From contig NZ_JAPDIA010000008.1 in NCBI RefSeq assembly GCF_029525575.1, positions 868,001 to 932,000 of the forward strand: a DNA stretch of 64,000 bases. The letters are read 5' to 3'. The stretch comes from Cohnella rhizosphaerae (lineage in GTDB: Bacteria; Bacillota; Bacilli; Paenibacillales; Paenibacillaceae). A program made the position numbers and the translations under genes. The stretch's first letter is position 1, and every line of letters begins with the position of its first letter. The notes beneath the pieces were generated by a model that was not told the DNA's origin, made no database searches, and saw only the letters and a program-made list of their open reading frames with translations. Of this stretch, positions 40,101 to 49,060 are shown piece after piece.

Positions 40101-40229
40101 ATCGTCGTGATCGGAGGCATGATCACCTCGACCTTGAACAGTCTCCTGGTCATTCCGATCTTGTACGAATGGATGCAGGGCAAGATGGCGAACGCGAAAA
40201 TCCAAGCGCAAACGACCGCCGCCCGTTAA
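37125..40229 (+). CDS. RND-family efflux transporter permease (AcrB-like)
   Basis: A 1034-residue inner-membrane proton-driven efflux pump with the duplicated RND layout: TM1 (VVMLVIVLLIVAWGGAAAFHM), a large porter loop, TM2-6, a second loop, then TM8-12. The proton-relay aspartates are in MGRIVDDAIVILD in TM4. No membrane-fusion protein or outer channel is encoded next to it, which is usual in Gram-positive bacteria with single RND genes (compare SwrC of Bacillus). The AAAGGGG ribosome-binding site supports the ATG. The next genes encode a sigma/anti-sigma pair, so cell-envelope stress is a possible link. Confidence 0.93.
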   Translation: MNRMLQAVMQRSVVMLVIVLLIVAWGGAAAFHMQRDYMPGINNTTLMVSLRASSYQADQMQAGIADKLDDALKNVDGLANIETTSYDGGLLMNLYFPMDYDMKKAETDTKQALASATLPDDVKAPAVTRLTTSTFPILSYSLTDKSGKLGDEGVRSTVQRDIVNALKTVPGVAAVNTTGAANDGYVVYVRMKDLAKAGLTIDDFNDSVSKELPNWTQGNIANVRAAIPVKIESWDLSDQAFASLLIRNKAGIAVPLSAIADISHSPTDVKTVSRTNGQASVRIDVIKSPSANIIDVAKQVKERAASVPAVKSGDASLALTLDRAHDLNDSLKGLLREGLLGCLFSMLCVLFFFRNVRSTLVIAVSLPVSLLATTAILKSMGITLNILTVSGLIVAMGRIVDDAIVILDNMYRKTQDEKGKPALQTLASAVVEMLPAILASTATTVAVYIPIAFVGGIVGASYSGFAWSVVIAIAVSFFVAALLLPALAFMGGKGIGANPVSLEPMMKPIVLAALKRKKTVIGVTLALLALAAAGGSQLPFSLLPGTATGQVAVKVELPKGSTLPEVDAEALKVEGVLGGDPNVASYDAEFGSAGTPEADDVFDQGGGFIRQPNVANLSLKLHDRRHLEAYIEALRHTLDPVAGSSVITVSNQNIAGDDAQMKITLTGSDQQTLDKAAQTIREKLAAIDGLSVDGKADLTGGAPKYAIALNEARIKKYGVNPDDINRVIARYTAKGKDFKVPSSNGDIPVDVYLDPVATGESKGYERASDVLRTLSAETFLGKDGLPVRLDQLAAVKVDDAPSTIQARDGRPFAVVTTEIVGSPMSKIAKEVNKTLAHTDLPQGVIYSMNGISKQVGQMIEEMIIAVSASILLVLLIVSFVFHGLKAPMAVLVSIPLALTGVVLSLYLIHGQWNLPALVGVLMLTGIVVTNGIVLIDKIERNRRAGMPLREAVVQGSASRIRPILMTAATTVLTLIPLALSSSGDAVVSRTLGIVVIGGMITSTLNSLLVIPILYEWMQGKMANAKIQAQTTAAR

Positions 40230-40270
40230 AATAAAAAAGAGAGTTCGATCTCGGGAGGCGACGATCTCGT

Positions 40271-40820
40271 GTGGATGAAGAACTTCATCGCCTGATCCGT
40301 AACGCCAAGCAAGGCGATCAAGAGGAATTCGCCGCGCTTGTCAGGCGCTTCAAGGATCACGTATATCGCTATGCGTACGGCATGCTGGGCGATACAATGG
40401 AGGCGGAGGACGTGGCGCAGGAAGTCTTCGTAAAATGTTACGGGTCTCTGTCCAAATTGGAAAGCGAATTCGCCTTCGTCTCCTGGCTCAACCGGATCGT
40501 ATTTAATCTGTGCGCGGATCGACTCAAAAAAGCGAAGCAGGGAAAAGACGTCCGCGGCTTCGGAATCGGCGTTGGCCGGCATGGATCGAAAGGAGGCGCG
40601 TGAGCAATACCGGACCGAGCAGCTAAGAGGCGAGATCGAGGAGGCGATGGCCCGGCTGTCGCCCGATCATCGACAGGTCGTATTGCTCCACGATGCGCAA
40701 GGTTACCGGTATGAAGAGATCGCGCAATTGCTGGACATCCCCATTGGGACCGTGAAGTCCCGGTTGAATGCGGCGAGACTCGCGCTCCGCCAAGCGATGA
40801 AAAGAGGTGAGCCATCATGA
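40271..40820 (+). CDS. ECF RNA polymerase sigma factor (frameshift in A6, 40526-40531)
   Basis: An approximately 182-residue ECF sigma factor of the SigW/SigV kind. Region 2 is HVYRYAYGMLGDTMEAEDVAQEVFVKCY and region 4 is LSPDHRQVVLLHDAQGYRYEEIAQLLDIPIGTVKSRL. Between them an A6 run (40526-40531) seems to have an extra A; the corrected linker reads RLKKRSREKTSAASESALAG. It starts at GTG after CGGGAGG and ends in an ATGA overlap with the anti-sigma gene. Confidence 0.88.
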
Positions 40821-41306
40821 ACGGGCATCCGACCGAATCGTTGTCGGCCTATGTAGACGAGGAGCTGGAAGCGGAGGAGCGAAGGCTGATCGAGGCGCAT
40901 TTGCTTGAATGCGAGATTTGCGCGAGCCTGGCCCGCGATCTTGTCGACATGCGCGCCGAAATCGCGGGCTTTTATGCCAGGTTGGCTGCCCCTCCAGATC
41001 TTGAAAATAAGGTAATCGCCGCTCTGAACCGTCGACAAGCGTCGCCTGCCGCAGCGTCGACCGGGCTGGCCGCCGTGTCGATTGCCGCGCTGGCCGCTTT
41101 AATCGTATTGGCCTTCCTTTACGGCGGAACTTTTTTTCAAATTGTTTTCGATCGCGGTGCAATTTCTGTTGACGGCCGCCTACGTCGCATCGAAGGTCGC
41201 ATCGACGATGCCTGCCGTATGGGTGGCGGTCTTGCCATTAAGCGCCTTCGTTTTTATTTTATCCGGCTTATCGCTGAGGCGCATTCTGAGAAGCGCCGCG
41301 CCATGA
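40817..41306 (+). CDS. Zinc-finger anti-sigma factor, RsiW-like (frameshift in T7, 41131-41137)
   Basis: An approximately 162-residue membrane anti-sigma factor. The N-terminal ZAS domain shows AYVDEELEAEERRLIEAHLLECEIC with the H-x3-C-x2-C zinc site. Two hydrophobic segments follow (about 85-105 and 115-145). As given, the frame runs on into the next gene. Removing one T from T7 (41131-41137) gives GTFFKLFSIAVQFLLTAAYVAS and a stop at 41304-41306, the expected length. It overlaps the sigma gene and should hold that factor at the membrane. Confidence 0.85.
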
Positions 41307-41317
41307 AAGGGAGAACG

Positions 41318-42151
41318 ATGCTAAAGACCTTAAGAATCCTTACCATTCCCATGCTGCTGTGCTTCCTGTTGTTTCCCGGAACGACGGAGGCCAAAAGCTT
41401 GTTCGAGCATCAGGATACGACGGTATCGTCCTCGCAAACGGTCGAGGATGTCGTCGTCGTCGGCGGAGACGCTTCCATCGCCGGAACCGTGAACAATACC
41501 GTCGTCGTCGTCCATGGCGACTTGCGCGTACGTTCGACCGCCCGCATCAAAGGCGCCGTCGTCCTCATCGGAGGCAGCTTGATATTGGAGGAAGGGGCGG
41601 ACGTCACCAACGACATCGTGAACGTCTCGTTCGACAGCGCCACGGCGAACAGTCTTGTCATCGGCTCGGGGATGCTGATCGGATACGGGGCGGTCAAGCT
41701 TGCGGCGAGTCTGCTCATGCTCATCCTGCCCGTGCTGATCGTCCTGATCGGAAAACGGAAAACCGACGTTCTGTTCGACCGATACCGTCAGACGCCGCGA
41801 GGCCCCTTGTTCGCCGCCGGCTTTTTCGCGGCCCTCATGCTCGCCGCAGTCAGCGTCTTGCTGCTGCTGTCGATCGTGGCGATACCTTTTATTCTGATCG
41901 TTATCCTGCTTGCGCTCTCGGCTTTATCGCTCGGACTAACGATCGTCGGCCAGACGCTCGGCGAACAGATTCGCGCGACTGCGGACAGACCGGCATGGGT
42001 ACGAACCGGCGCCGGCGCCGTCATCCTCGTATCGGCGATGAACGTCCCTTTCGTCGGGGGCTGCATTTTCCTTGCGCTGCTGATATATTCATTGGGCATC
42101 GCGACGTCCTGGACGGCGTCGAAGCTTCGCCGCCGGTCCGTTAAGCCTTAA
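41318..42151 (+). CDS. Membrane protein with bactofilin-like polymer-forming domain
   Basis: A 277-residue protein with a signal peptide (ILTIPMLLCFLLFPGTTEAKS) and a parallel beta-solenoid stretch of short repeats resembling polymer-forming (bactofilin) domains: VEDVVVVGGDASIAGTVNNT, then VVVHGDLRVRSTARIKG and GGSLILEEGADV. The C-terminal half has four to five hydrophobic segments. AAAGGGAG precedes the ATG at 41318; an alternative ATG at 41303 overlaps the anti-sigma stop. Cotranscription with the sigma/anti-sigma genes suggests an envelope-stress role. Confidence 0.8.
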   Translation: MLKTLRILTIPMLLCFLLFPGTTEAKSLFEHQDTTVSSSQTVEDVVVVGGDASIAGTVNNTVVVVHGDLRVRSTARIKGAVVLIGGSLILEEGADVTNDIVNVSFDSATANSLVIGSGMLIGYGAVKLAASLLMLILPVLIVLIGKRKTDVLFDRYRQTPRGPLFAAGFFAALMLAAVSVLLLLSIVAIPFILIVILLALSALSLGLTIVGQTLGEQIRATADRPAWVRTGAGAVILVSAMNVPFVGGCIFLALLIYSLGIATSWTASKLRRRSVKP

Positions 42152-42246
42152 CTTTCGAAGCCTAACCGGTATAGAAGGCCAACACGGCAAAGGCGAAGCC
42201 GAATAGGATAGGAGGGACTTCAGATCTAGCGGAGGGGAAGCAGGCG

Positions 42247-42972
42247 ATGGTTCGACGCATATCCAGCAAGTGGGCGAAAACGATCGCGCTGAGACGCAAC
42301 AAGATGGTCGCCCGATACTTGCCCGAAACTTCAAAAATGACTGCCGGCAGTTTAAAGCGCATGCTCGATCGCTATAAGATGGTGTATGTCAAACCCGACC
42401 GAGGCTCCTACGGCATTGGCGTGGTGCGGGTCGAAAAGAACGAAGCGGGCTATCGCTATCAGGCGGGCCGCAATATCGTCAAGTTTCGCAGTTTCGAAGC
42501 TTTATTCGGAGCGCTGCGCCGGTTAACGCGGGGCAAAACGTATTTGGTTCAAAGAGGCATTCACCTGCTTCGCTTTCGCGGCAACCGCTTCGACCTGCGC
42601 GTCATGACCCAGCTTTCTCCGAAAAGGCGTTGGGAAACGACCGGCATCATCGGCCGAGCGGCCGCCAAAGGCAAGATCGTCACCAACTATCACAATGGCG
42701 GCAAGATCTATACGGCGGAAACGTTGTTAAAGCCGCACGTAGCGAAAGTGGATGCCAAGCTTAGGGCGCTGGCCCGGCTAGGCGTTCAAACCGGACGTTC
42801 GCTCAGACATTCGTTTCCCGGCATTTCGGAAATCGGGCTCGATATCGCGATGGACAAAACGCTGAAGCCGTGGATTCTCGAGGTCAACACCAAGCCTGAC
42901 CCGTATATTTTCCTGAAGCACCCGAACCGCGCGATTTTCAACAAAATCCGGCGTTATCAATCCGCGCGTTAA
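42247..42972 (+). CDS. YheC/YheD-family ATP-grasp protein
   Basis: A 241-residue protein matching the ATP-grasp domain of endospore coat-associated YheC/YheD proteins. Visible features are KPDRGSYGIGVVRV (nucleotide-binding glycine loop), QRGIHLLRFRGNRFDLRVM, and ILEVNTKPDPYIF with the metal-binding EVN. The function in spores is not well defined; the fold implies carboxylate-amine ligation. It is shorter than many YheC/D proteins because the N-terminal domain is lacking. Confidence 0.85.
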   Translation: MVRRISSKWAKTIALRRNKMVARYLPETSKMTAGSLKRMLDRYKMVYVKPDRGSYGIGVVRVEKNEAGYRYQAGRNIVKFRSFEALFGALRRLTRGKTYLVQRGIHLLRFRGNRFDLRVMTQLSPKRRWETTGIIGRAAAKGKIVTNYHNGGKIYTAETLLKPHVAKVDAKLRALARLGVQTGRSLRHSFPGISEIGLDIAMDKTLKPWILEVNTKPDPYIFLKHPNRAIFNKIRRYQSAR

Positions 42973-44229
42973 TGGAATACCTGTTGAGTCAACAGCCCGC
43001 CGGCCGCGCCTAGCACGACGACCATCCAGGGAGGCGCCTTCCAGAAAACGAGCAGTACGAACAAGAAGGCGGCGAGCGCAAAATCCGCAGCGGATAAAAT
43101 CGCCGTCGTCCACAGCGGATTGTAAAGCGCAGCCAGCAAAATGCCGACGACAGCCGCGTTTATGCCGACCAGCGCGCCTTGAACCCGCGCGCTTTTACGA
43201 AGCGAAATCCAGAACGGCAGCGCGCCGACGATCAGAAGGAATGCCGGTAAAAAGATGCCCGCGGTGGCAAGAATCGCTCCCGGTATCCCGTTCGCCATCG
43301 CGCCCAAATACGAGGCGAACGTAAATAGCGGACCGGGAACGGCTTGGGCGGCGCCGTACCCGGCCAGAAAGTCTTCTTTGCCGACCCGGCCGGAGGGAAC
43401 GACTTCCTGCTCCAGCAGCGGGAGTACGACATGGCCGCCGCCGAACACCAGAGCGCCCGATCGATAAAAGCTGTCGAACAGGGCGAGCCCGTCCGACGGA
43501 TACAGCCGTTGAAGCAGCGGCAAAACGATCAAAATCCCGAAAAACAAGGCGAGACACACATAAGCGACGCCGCGGCGAATCGGTATATCAAAAACGGGCG
43601 CTTCCGCCGCAGCCGATTTTCGGTACATCCACAAGCCGGCAAGTCCGGCTGCCGCGATGATCAGCACTTGACTGAGCACGGATTGCCACAATAGCGCTAC
43701 CGATGCCGCCACGACGGCAAGGGTGGCTCTTTTTTTTATCCGGCGCCAGCTTTTGACCCATGCCGAGGACGGCCTGCGCGACGATGGCGACCGCGACGAG
43801 CTTGAGGCCGTGAATCCAGCCGGCTTGGCTGATGTCCATGCCTTTCATTACCAGCGCAAAGCCGACCAACGCGACGACGGAGGGAAGCGTGAAGCCGCAC
43901 CACGCCGCCAGTCCGCCCAGCAGTCCGGCGCGAATGACGCCGATGCCGATGCCAACCTGGCTGCTGGCGGGACCGGGCAAAAACTGACAGAGCGCCACGA
44001 GGTCCGCGTAGCTGCGTTCGTCCAGCCAACGGCGCTTGCGTATGTATTCGTTGCGGAAATAGCCGAGATGGGCGACCGGGCCGCCGAACGAAGTCAGACC
44101 GAGCTTCGTCGATACCGCGAGGACTTCAGGCAGCGCATGCCATCCGGATGGAGAACGCCGCCGATCCGGCGCGGATTCATTCGTGTTCACTTGCAGTAAC
44201 GCCTCCTTCACCTTAGATCGATTCGACAT
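42969..44229 (-). CDS. chrA: Chromate transporter, ChrA family (frameshift at 43730-43737)
   Basis: An approximately 419-residue two-module chromate transporter. Each half has a CHR-type signature: SFGGPVAHLGYFRNEYI with CQFLPGPASSQVGIGIG in the first half, and VFGGGHVVLPLLEQEVV with AQAVPGPLFTFASYLG in the second. The halves are split by a T8 run (43730-43737) with one extra base; the corrected junction reads LAPDKKRATLAVVAASV. I choose the start at 44229, behind GAAGGA. It is divergent from an ArsR sensor, so metal- or oxyanion-responsive control is likely. Confidence 0.88.
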
Positions 44230-44360
44230 CGTCATCCTTCGTTTTGCATCGATTCTATTGTCCATGATGGGTGCGCTTTCCGTCTACATCGGATTAAGGA
44301 CAAGCCATTCGACGGATTGCCGTTCAAATAGTTGAAAGCGGATTCGCTACCGGGCTAATC

Positions 44361-44396
44361 GTAATCTTTTCTAATTACAGGGCTGTCTGGTATAAT
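44361..44396 (+). promoter_or_regulatory. Extended -10 promoter with dyad, arsR gene
   Basis: TGGTATAAT (44388-44396) is an extended -10 element. GTAAT-N8-ATTAC (44361-44378) lies at the -35 position and is a candidate ArsR-type operator. The promoter overlaps the ATG at 44395, which rules that codon out as the start. Confidence 0.6.
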
Positions 44397-44430
44397 GAAT
44401 CATCGCTTACGGAAGAAACGAGGTGCCGGA

Positions 44431-44796
44431 ATGCAGCAGCCGATCGCGGAAGATTGCGAAGTGCCGTGCGGCGGTTCGGAAGCCGATCTGGCTCGAATCA
44501 AGGCGGAGATGATCCGCGAACCGCTCATTCAAGATATCGCGGAATGGTTCAAAGCGCTCAGCGATCCGACCCGGGTAAAGATCATCAGCGCGCTGATGGG
44601 ACGCGAGCTATGCGTTCACGATTTGTCGGAGCTGCTGGAAATGGGACAATCCGCCGTGTCGCACCAACTGAGATATTTGAGGAACCTGCGAATGGTCAAA
44701 CGGCGAAAAGCCGGAAAAACCGTTTATTATTCCTTGGACGATTCGCATATCGAAGAGATCATTCGGGTGACGTTGGAGCATTTGAAGCACAAATAG
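44431..44796 (+). CDS. ArsR/SmtB-family metal-sensing repressor
   Basis: A 121-residue winged-helix repressor: LSDPTRVKIISALMGRELCVHDLSELLEMGQSAVSHQLRYLRNL. The alpha-5 motif D-x-H-x10-H-x2-H is exact (DSHIEEIIRVTLEHLKH), as in zinc/cobalt sensors such as CzrA. It also has an N-terminal Cys pair (EDCEVPCGG) and a Cys in ELCVHDL that recall CadC-type alpha-3N sites, so it may carry two metal sites. The start behind GAGGTG fits the promoter position. It diverges from the chromate transporter. Confidence 0.88.
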   Translation: MQQPIAEDCEVPCGGSEADLARIKAEMIREPLIQDIAEWFKALSDPTRVKIISALMGRELCVHDLSELLEMGQSAVSHQLRYLRNLRMVKRRKAGKTVYYSLDDSHIEEIIRVTLEHLKHK

Positions 44797-44806
44797 CGCG
44801 GCGAGA

Positions 44807-44836
44807 TGGCCCAACGCGCTTAAGGGCGTTGGGCCA
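44807..44836 (+). terminator. Hairpin after arsR
   Basis: Perfect 11-bp stem TGGCCCAACGC / GCGTTGGGCCA, 10 bases after the stop codon, without a T-run. Confidence 0.55.
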
Positions 44837-44967
44837 CGATCAACAATTACATAGAAGCAACCCACAGCGACTTCCATATATTAGGATGTCGTTTTCTTTT
44901 TATCAATTCGTCTATTCAGGGTAAAAAATTGTTGCGGCAACCAACATTACTCAGGAGGCGAAGTCGG

Positions 44968-46908
44968 ATGGCTACACAGCTGCCCATGCGCAAATCGATG
45001 CAAGAAACGGCGACGCCCTCGCCTCAAAAAAACCTCCATCTCGTTCAAGTCATGCCGACGGTGCCCAAACCGTTCGAGATCCGGGATTGGCGGGAAAAGG
45101 CGAAGGCGTTCGACCGGTTCGCTTTCGACTTCGACCGCAAGGGCGACTACCTGCCCGTCATTTGGCGTGACAGGACGCACTACAATATGGACGAGGATAC
45201 GTTCGGCCTTATGTCCTACGTCGGCAAGTCGGATCAAGGCGGCAACGGCTCGCAGGAAGCGATTACGGTCATGGCTTCCGTGCTTGGCGCGACGCTTGTC
45301 GGCATCGACAAGAGCGGTCAGGACGGCAGCAACTACGTAAAAATGCTGCAAACCTTTTTTCGAAAAGAGGAAGGCGTCTTCGTCTGGTATCCTTGCATTC
45401 CGAGCGGGGATACGTTCTGGTACGAGATTCAAGCGAATATTCTGTACGCCGTCATCAGTTATTTTTATCCGAATCAGCCGGAGATGGAGGCGCTTGTCCG
45501 TTCGTCCGCGGACCGCTGGGTCGAAGCGGTGAGGGTCATGACGGATGAAGACGAACGAATCAACTTCAATTATACTTCGTTCGATTTTAAGAATATGGAG
45601 CCTGTCGACAACGGCAAATGGAAGGAGCCTGATGCGGCTTCAGGCGTTGCGATGCTCATGTACCTGGCCTATCTACGCTTCGGAGACCAAAAGTATCTGG
45701 ATACGGCCGACGCATGCCTGGATTTTCTCGACGACCAGGAAGACAATCCATACTACGAGCTGCTCATGTACTATTCGCCTTATTTGGCTGCCCGTATGGA
45801 AGTCGAGCACGGGACGCGCCATGACATTACGAAATACATCAATTGGATTTTCGACGGCGGGGTGGAGATTCGCCCGGATTGGGGCATGTGCATCGAGCGT
45901 TGGGGAAATTACGACATGCACGGGTTGGTCGGCAATTTGAAGGATTTCGGCGGCTACATTTTCGTCATGAACGGCTTTTTCCTGTTCAGCACGCTGGCGC
46001 CTTTGCTGCGCTACGATTCGCGCTATGCGCGCACGGTCGGCAAGTGGATGCTGAACGTGGCTAACCAATCACGCTTGTTCTATGCGGACGGTCTGCCCGC
46101 TGACAAGCAGTCGGGCGCGGACTGGAAAGGCGACCCCGAGCACGCGCTTCCGTACGAGGGCATTCGAAAGGAATATGACGGCAAGTCGCCCTATGCGAGC
46201 GGAGACGCCACCGTGATCGGGTGGGGGCCGCTCGACTTTTCGGTCTACAGCGGCAGCCATGTCGGATTCATGGGCGCTTTGATCGGGAAGACGAACGTCG
46301 AGGGAATATTGCAGATCGATTGCCTGAAAACGGATTATTACCATCAAGCGGCGTATCCGACGTTCTTGTACTACAATCCGTTCGGCTCGGAACAGTCGGT
46401 CGAGATCAACGGTCTCGGTCAGGATGCGGTCGATCTCTACGACACGGTGAGCGGCCGATTCCTGGCGAAGGCGGTCACAGGGACCGCAACATTCGTCGTG
46501 CCCGCCGAAGACGCGGTCCTCCTGGTCGCAACGCCCGCCGGAGGCCGGCAGGAACGCAAAAACGGGCAGCTTTGGATCGACGGCGTCTATGTCGCCCCGG
46601 CGCCCAAGGCTGCCGTCAATATGCGCGGCATACAGGATCGGCAGAAAGTAAATAACGTAATGAAAATCGACGTCGAAGCGGGCTTGCCGGCGGGAGAATC
46701 GATCAAGCGGTTCGCCTTCCGGTTCGGCAGCAAGGTTTTGTACGAAGGCACCGAAGCGCCCGAGCCGCTCTATCTCGATACGCTCCGTTTTCACAACGGA
46801 TTTTATCATCTTCGCGCAGAACTCGAAGCTTCGGGAGGCAGCTCCGACTTCTGCGAGATCGGCGTCATGGTCGAAAATCCGAGCAATCCGCTGTCTCAGC
46901 CAAACTGA
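44968..46908 (+). CDS. Glycosidase-like protein of unknown function, cytoplasmic
   Basis: A 646-residue protein whose central region (about residues 90-440) is rich in amphipathic helices and aromatic/acidic clusters such as GVFVWYPCIPSGDTFWYEIQ, CIERWGNYDMHG and VIGWGPLDFSVYSG. This is reminiscent of (alpha/alpha)6-barrel glycosidases. A beta-rich C-terminus follows. No signal peptide is visible. The ATG at 44968 follows AGGAGG; an earlier in-frame TTG has no such site. I cannot assign a GH family. Its nearest downstream neighbour is a convergent AraC regulator. Confidence 0.6.
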   Translation: MATQLPMRKSMQETATPSPQKNLHLVQVMPTVPKPFEIRDWREKAKAFDRFAFDFDRKGDYLPVIWRDRTHYNMDEDTFGLMSYVGKSDQGGNGSQEAITVMASVLGATLVGIDKSGQDGSNYVKMLQTFFRKEEGVFVWYPCIPSGDTFWYEIQANILYAVISYFYPNQPEMEALVRSSADRWVEAVRVMTDEDERINFNYTSFDFKNMEPVDNGKWKEPDAASGVAMLMYLAYLRFGDQKYLDTADACLDFLDDQEDNPYYELLMYYSPYLAARMEVEHGTRHDITKYINWIFDGGVEIRPDWGMCIERWGNYDMHGLVGNLKDFGGYIFVMNGFFLFSTLAPLLRYDSRYARTVGKWMLNVANQSRLFYADGLPADKQSGADWKGDPEHALPYEGIRKEYDGKSPYASGDATVIGWGPLDFSVYSGSHVGFMGALIGKTNVEGILQIDCLKTDYYHQAAYPTFLYYNPFGSEQSVEINGLGQDAVDLYDTVSGRFLAKAVTGTATFVVPAEDAVLLVATPAGGRQERKNGQLWIDGVYVAPAPKAAVNMRGIQDRQKVNNVMKIDVEAGLPAGESIKRFAFRFGSKVLYEGTEAPEPLYLDTLRFHNGFYHLRAELEASGGSSDFCEIGVMVENPSNPLSQPN

Positions 46909-46979
46909 TCGGCAGGTCGCCCGACAGTCCTTCAGCGAGGAGCGGCCTGTGATTTTTCAAGCGGCGATTAAATCTTAGA

Positions 46980-47860
46980 TTAAACCTTATACGTAACGAG
47001 CGCCGAGCAAAACTGGGACAGGCTTGTCCCGGTTTTTTTCTTGTACATTTTGCCGAACGTATGGACGTCCGCGTATCCGACCTGTTCGGCGATCTCGCTG
47101 ACCGACAGATTCGTCTGCAGCGCCAGCTCCCTCGCTTTCTGAATGCGCACGAACGTCAAATACTGCATCGGCAATAGACCGAATTGCTTTTTGAATTGCA
47201 CGATGATGTAATTGCGGCTTAAGCCGGCGATCCGTTCCAGGTCGCTGTGCCGGACATTTTCGGCGTAATGCTCGCGGATGTAGGTTTGCGCCAGCAGCAG
47301 CTTGGCCTTCGTCCGGTCCTCCGCTGCGGAGCCTGCTTGCGTCCCATACAGCCCCGCTGCCGCCTCTCCCAGCACTTCGAGCAGCAGGCCCTTCGCTTGC
47401 AGCTGCGCGGCAAGTTCAGGCTGCCGATACTGCTGCACGAGCCGAAGGAGCTTCTTTTCGAGCGCCGAGCCCGCAAAATTGCCGAGCAGGTGCGTCTCGC
47501 CGAATAACTGGCGTATCGGGAATTCGTTCGCGCCGAAATGGAACACGAAGGAAAGACAAACGTACGGCTCCCCCCCTCCAAAGTCAGGATGGAATGCGGC
47601 TCGCCGGGCCGGTGGAACAGCAGGTCGCCTTTGACGGTCGGATACGGATGTCCGCTAACCGGATAATCCGCTCTGCCTTCCACGACATATTGAAGGACGT
47701 ACTGTCCCATCGTTCGGTTATGAATCGCCCATCCGGCCGGCGCATGAAACAGATGCGCCAGCGTGATGTAGGGAGGATATTGAAAATCCGGTTGATCTGA
47801 ACTTGCATCGTTCGTTCGCGTTCCTCCCGGCGCCGCCCGAACCTCTTCCTCGCCGCTCAT
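46980..47860 (-). CDS. AraC-family regulator (frameshift at 47570-47576)
   Basis: An approximately 292-residue regulator with a cupin-like sensor (VVEGRADYPVSGHPYPTVKGDLLFHRPGEPH) and two AraC helix-turn-helix motifs at the C-terminus (HYAENVRHSDLERIAGLSRNYI and LSVSEIAEQVGYADVHTFGKMYKKKTG). The frame breaks at C7 (47570-47576). Unlike the other cases it is repaired by adding one base or removing two, giving LEG(G)EPYVCLSFVFHFGANEF. It diverges from the dioxygenase-like gene at 48002 and is a natural candidate for its regulation. Confidence 0.85.
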
Positions 47861-48001
47861 CGTCATCGCCCCTTTTTTTACTATCGTAACGGAAAGTGAT
47901 TTTGGCAACAAGAATCAATGTTCGGACCAAATACATCGGTCTTCCGGTCCGATAGAATCGAATTCGAAAGGACAACAGTCGATTATAGAGGAGACGATTC
48001 G

Positions 48002-48925
48002 ATGAACAAGCAGCAGACGGAAGCGATCTATGCGGACGCGCGTTCGCAAAGCAGCATTACGGAGGAGCAGGCCCGGTTTTTCCTGGACAACGGGTTCCTC
48101 GTGATCAAAGGCGTGCTTCACGGCGAAGAGCTGAAAATCGTTCAGGACGAGATGGAGAAGCAGGTGGCAAAAGGCGTGGCGGGCGTTCAGGACGACCCGG
48201 ACTATATGTACGGCAAAGGCGGAAAATCCGGCCGCAATATCCTGCGCCGCATCGAGTACATCATCGACAAAAGCGATCCGATGAAAGCGCTGCTCGGTCA
48301 TCCTTTTATTTTGCGCTCGGTCGAAAAGCTGCAGGGCCGTAATTTTATCCCGACCTGGGACTCGATGGTGCTCAAAATGCCGGACGAAGGCATCATCGTA
48401 CCGTGGCACCGCGATGCCGAGGTGCCGGACGGCTGCACGGATCCCCGCCCGATCTTTAACGTCGATTTTTATCTGGACGCGGCCGATCTCGCGACTTGCC
48501 TGTGGGTCATTCCCGGCAGCAACAAGTGGTCGAAGGAAGCGTGCAAAGCGCGGATCGAGAAGGATGGCGCCGATCGCTTCAGCACGGAGGATGCGATTCC
48601 GGTTCCGCTGGAAGCGGGCGACGCGATATTCCACGATATCACGGTGCTGCACGGCTCCCCGGCCGGAGACGGCAATCCGCTTCGCCGCACGGTTTATTAC
48701 GAGTTCCGTCCCGGCGAGATCGAATGGAACTACGGACCGCATACGCGCGAGTATTTGGGCTTGAAGCAGCAGATGCTGCTCTCATGCCTGGACCGCCGGG
48801 CAGACGCGTCATACGCGCAAGGCGAAGAGCCGTTCGTTTACCGTCCGGACGGCGCGCTCGTCCTCGGCGAACGGAAGGCGTCGAATACGTTCAGATATCC
48901 GCATTTAAGCTATTGGAGAGACTGA
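48002..48925 (+). CDS. Phytanoyl-CoA dioxygenase-like Fe(II)/2-oxoglutarate oxygenase
   Basis: A 307-residue protein of the PhyH family. The iron facial triad is visible as WHRDAE (His-x-Asp) and a distal His in ITVLHGSPAGD, with an Arg a few residues on for 2-oxoglutarate (PLRRTVYYEF). AGAGGAG precedes the ATG. PhyH-like genes beside AraC regulators are frequent in Paenibacillaceae, but the substrates are unknown. Confidence 0.85.
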   Translation: MNKQQTEAIYADARSQSSITEEQARFFLDNGFLVIKGVLHGEELKIVQDEMEKQVAKGVAGVQDDPDYMYGKGGKSGRNILRRIEYIIDKSDPMKALLGHPFILRSVEKLQGRNFIPTWDSMVLKMPDEGIIVPWHRDAEVPDGCTDPRPIFNVDFYLDAADLATCLWVIPGSNKWSKEACKARIEKDGADRFSTEDAIPVPLEAGDAIFHDITVLHGSPAGDGNPLRRTVYYEFRPGEIEWNYGPHTREYLGLKQQMLLSCLDRRADASYAQGEEPFVYRPDGALVLGERKASNTFRYPHLSYWRD

Positions 48926-48948
48926 TTCGCAACCGAATAAACGTTTGG

Positions 48949-48979
48949 AGGCCGGTGCGCTGCTGCATCGGCCTTTTTT
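48949..48979 (+). terminator. Intrinsic terminator after the dioxygenase-like gene
   Basis: A 10-bp stem AGGCCGGTGC / GCATCGGCCT (one G-U) with a 6-base loop and T6. Confidence 0.9.
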
Positions 48980-49060
48980 GGCGCGCGAAGAAAGGAACGG
49001 GCAGGATCGGCCGAATTCGTCTAGAATGGGGAGTGGACTATAATCGGGAGGACGACAGGC

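Noticed and set aside
40817..42151. Natural fusion of anti-sigma factor and bactofilin-like membrane protein
   Set aside because: The continuous frame arises only from an extra T in T7 (41131-41137). With seven reduced to six, the anti-sigma ends at 41306 with a sensible transmembrane segment, and the next gene has its own ribosome-binding site.
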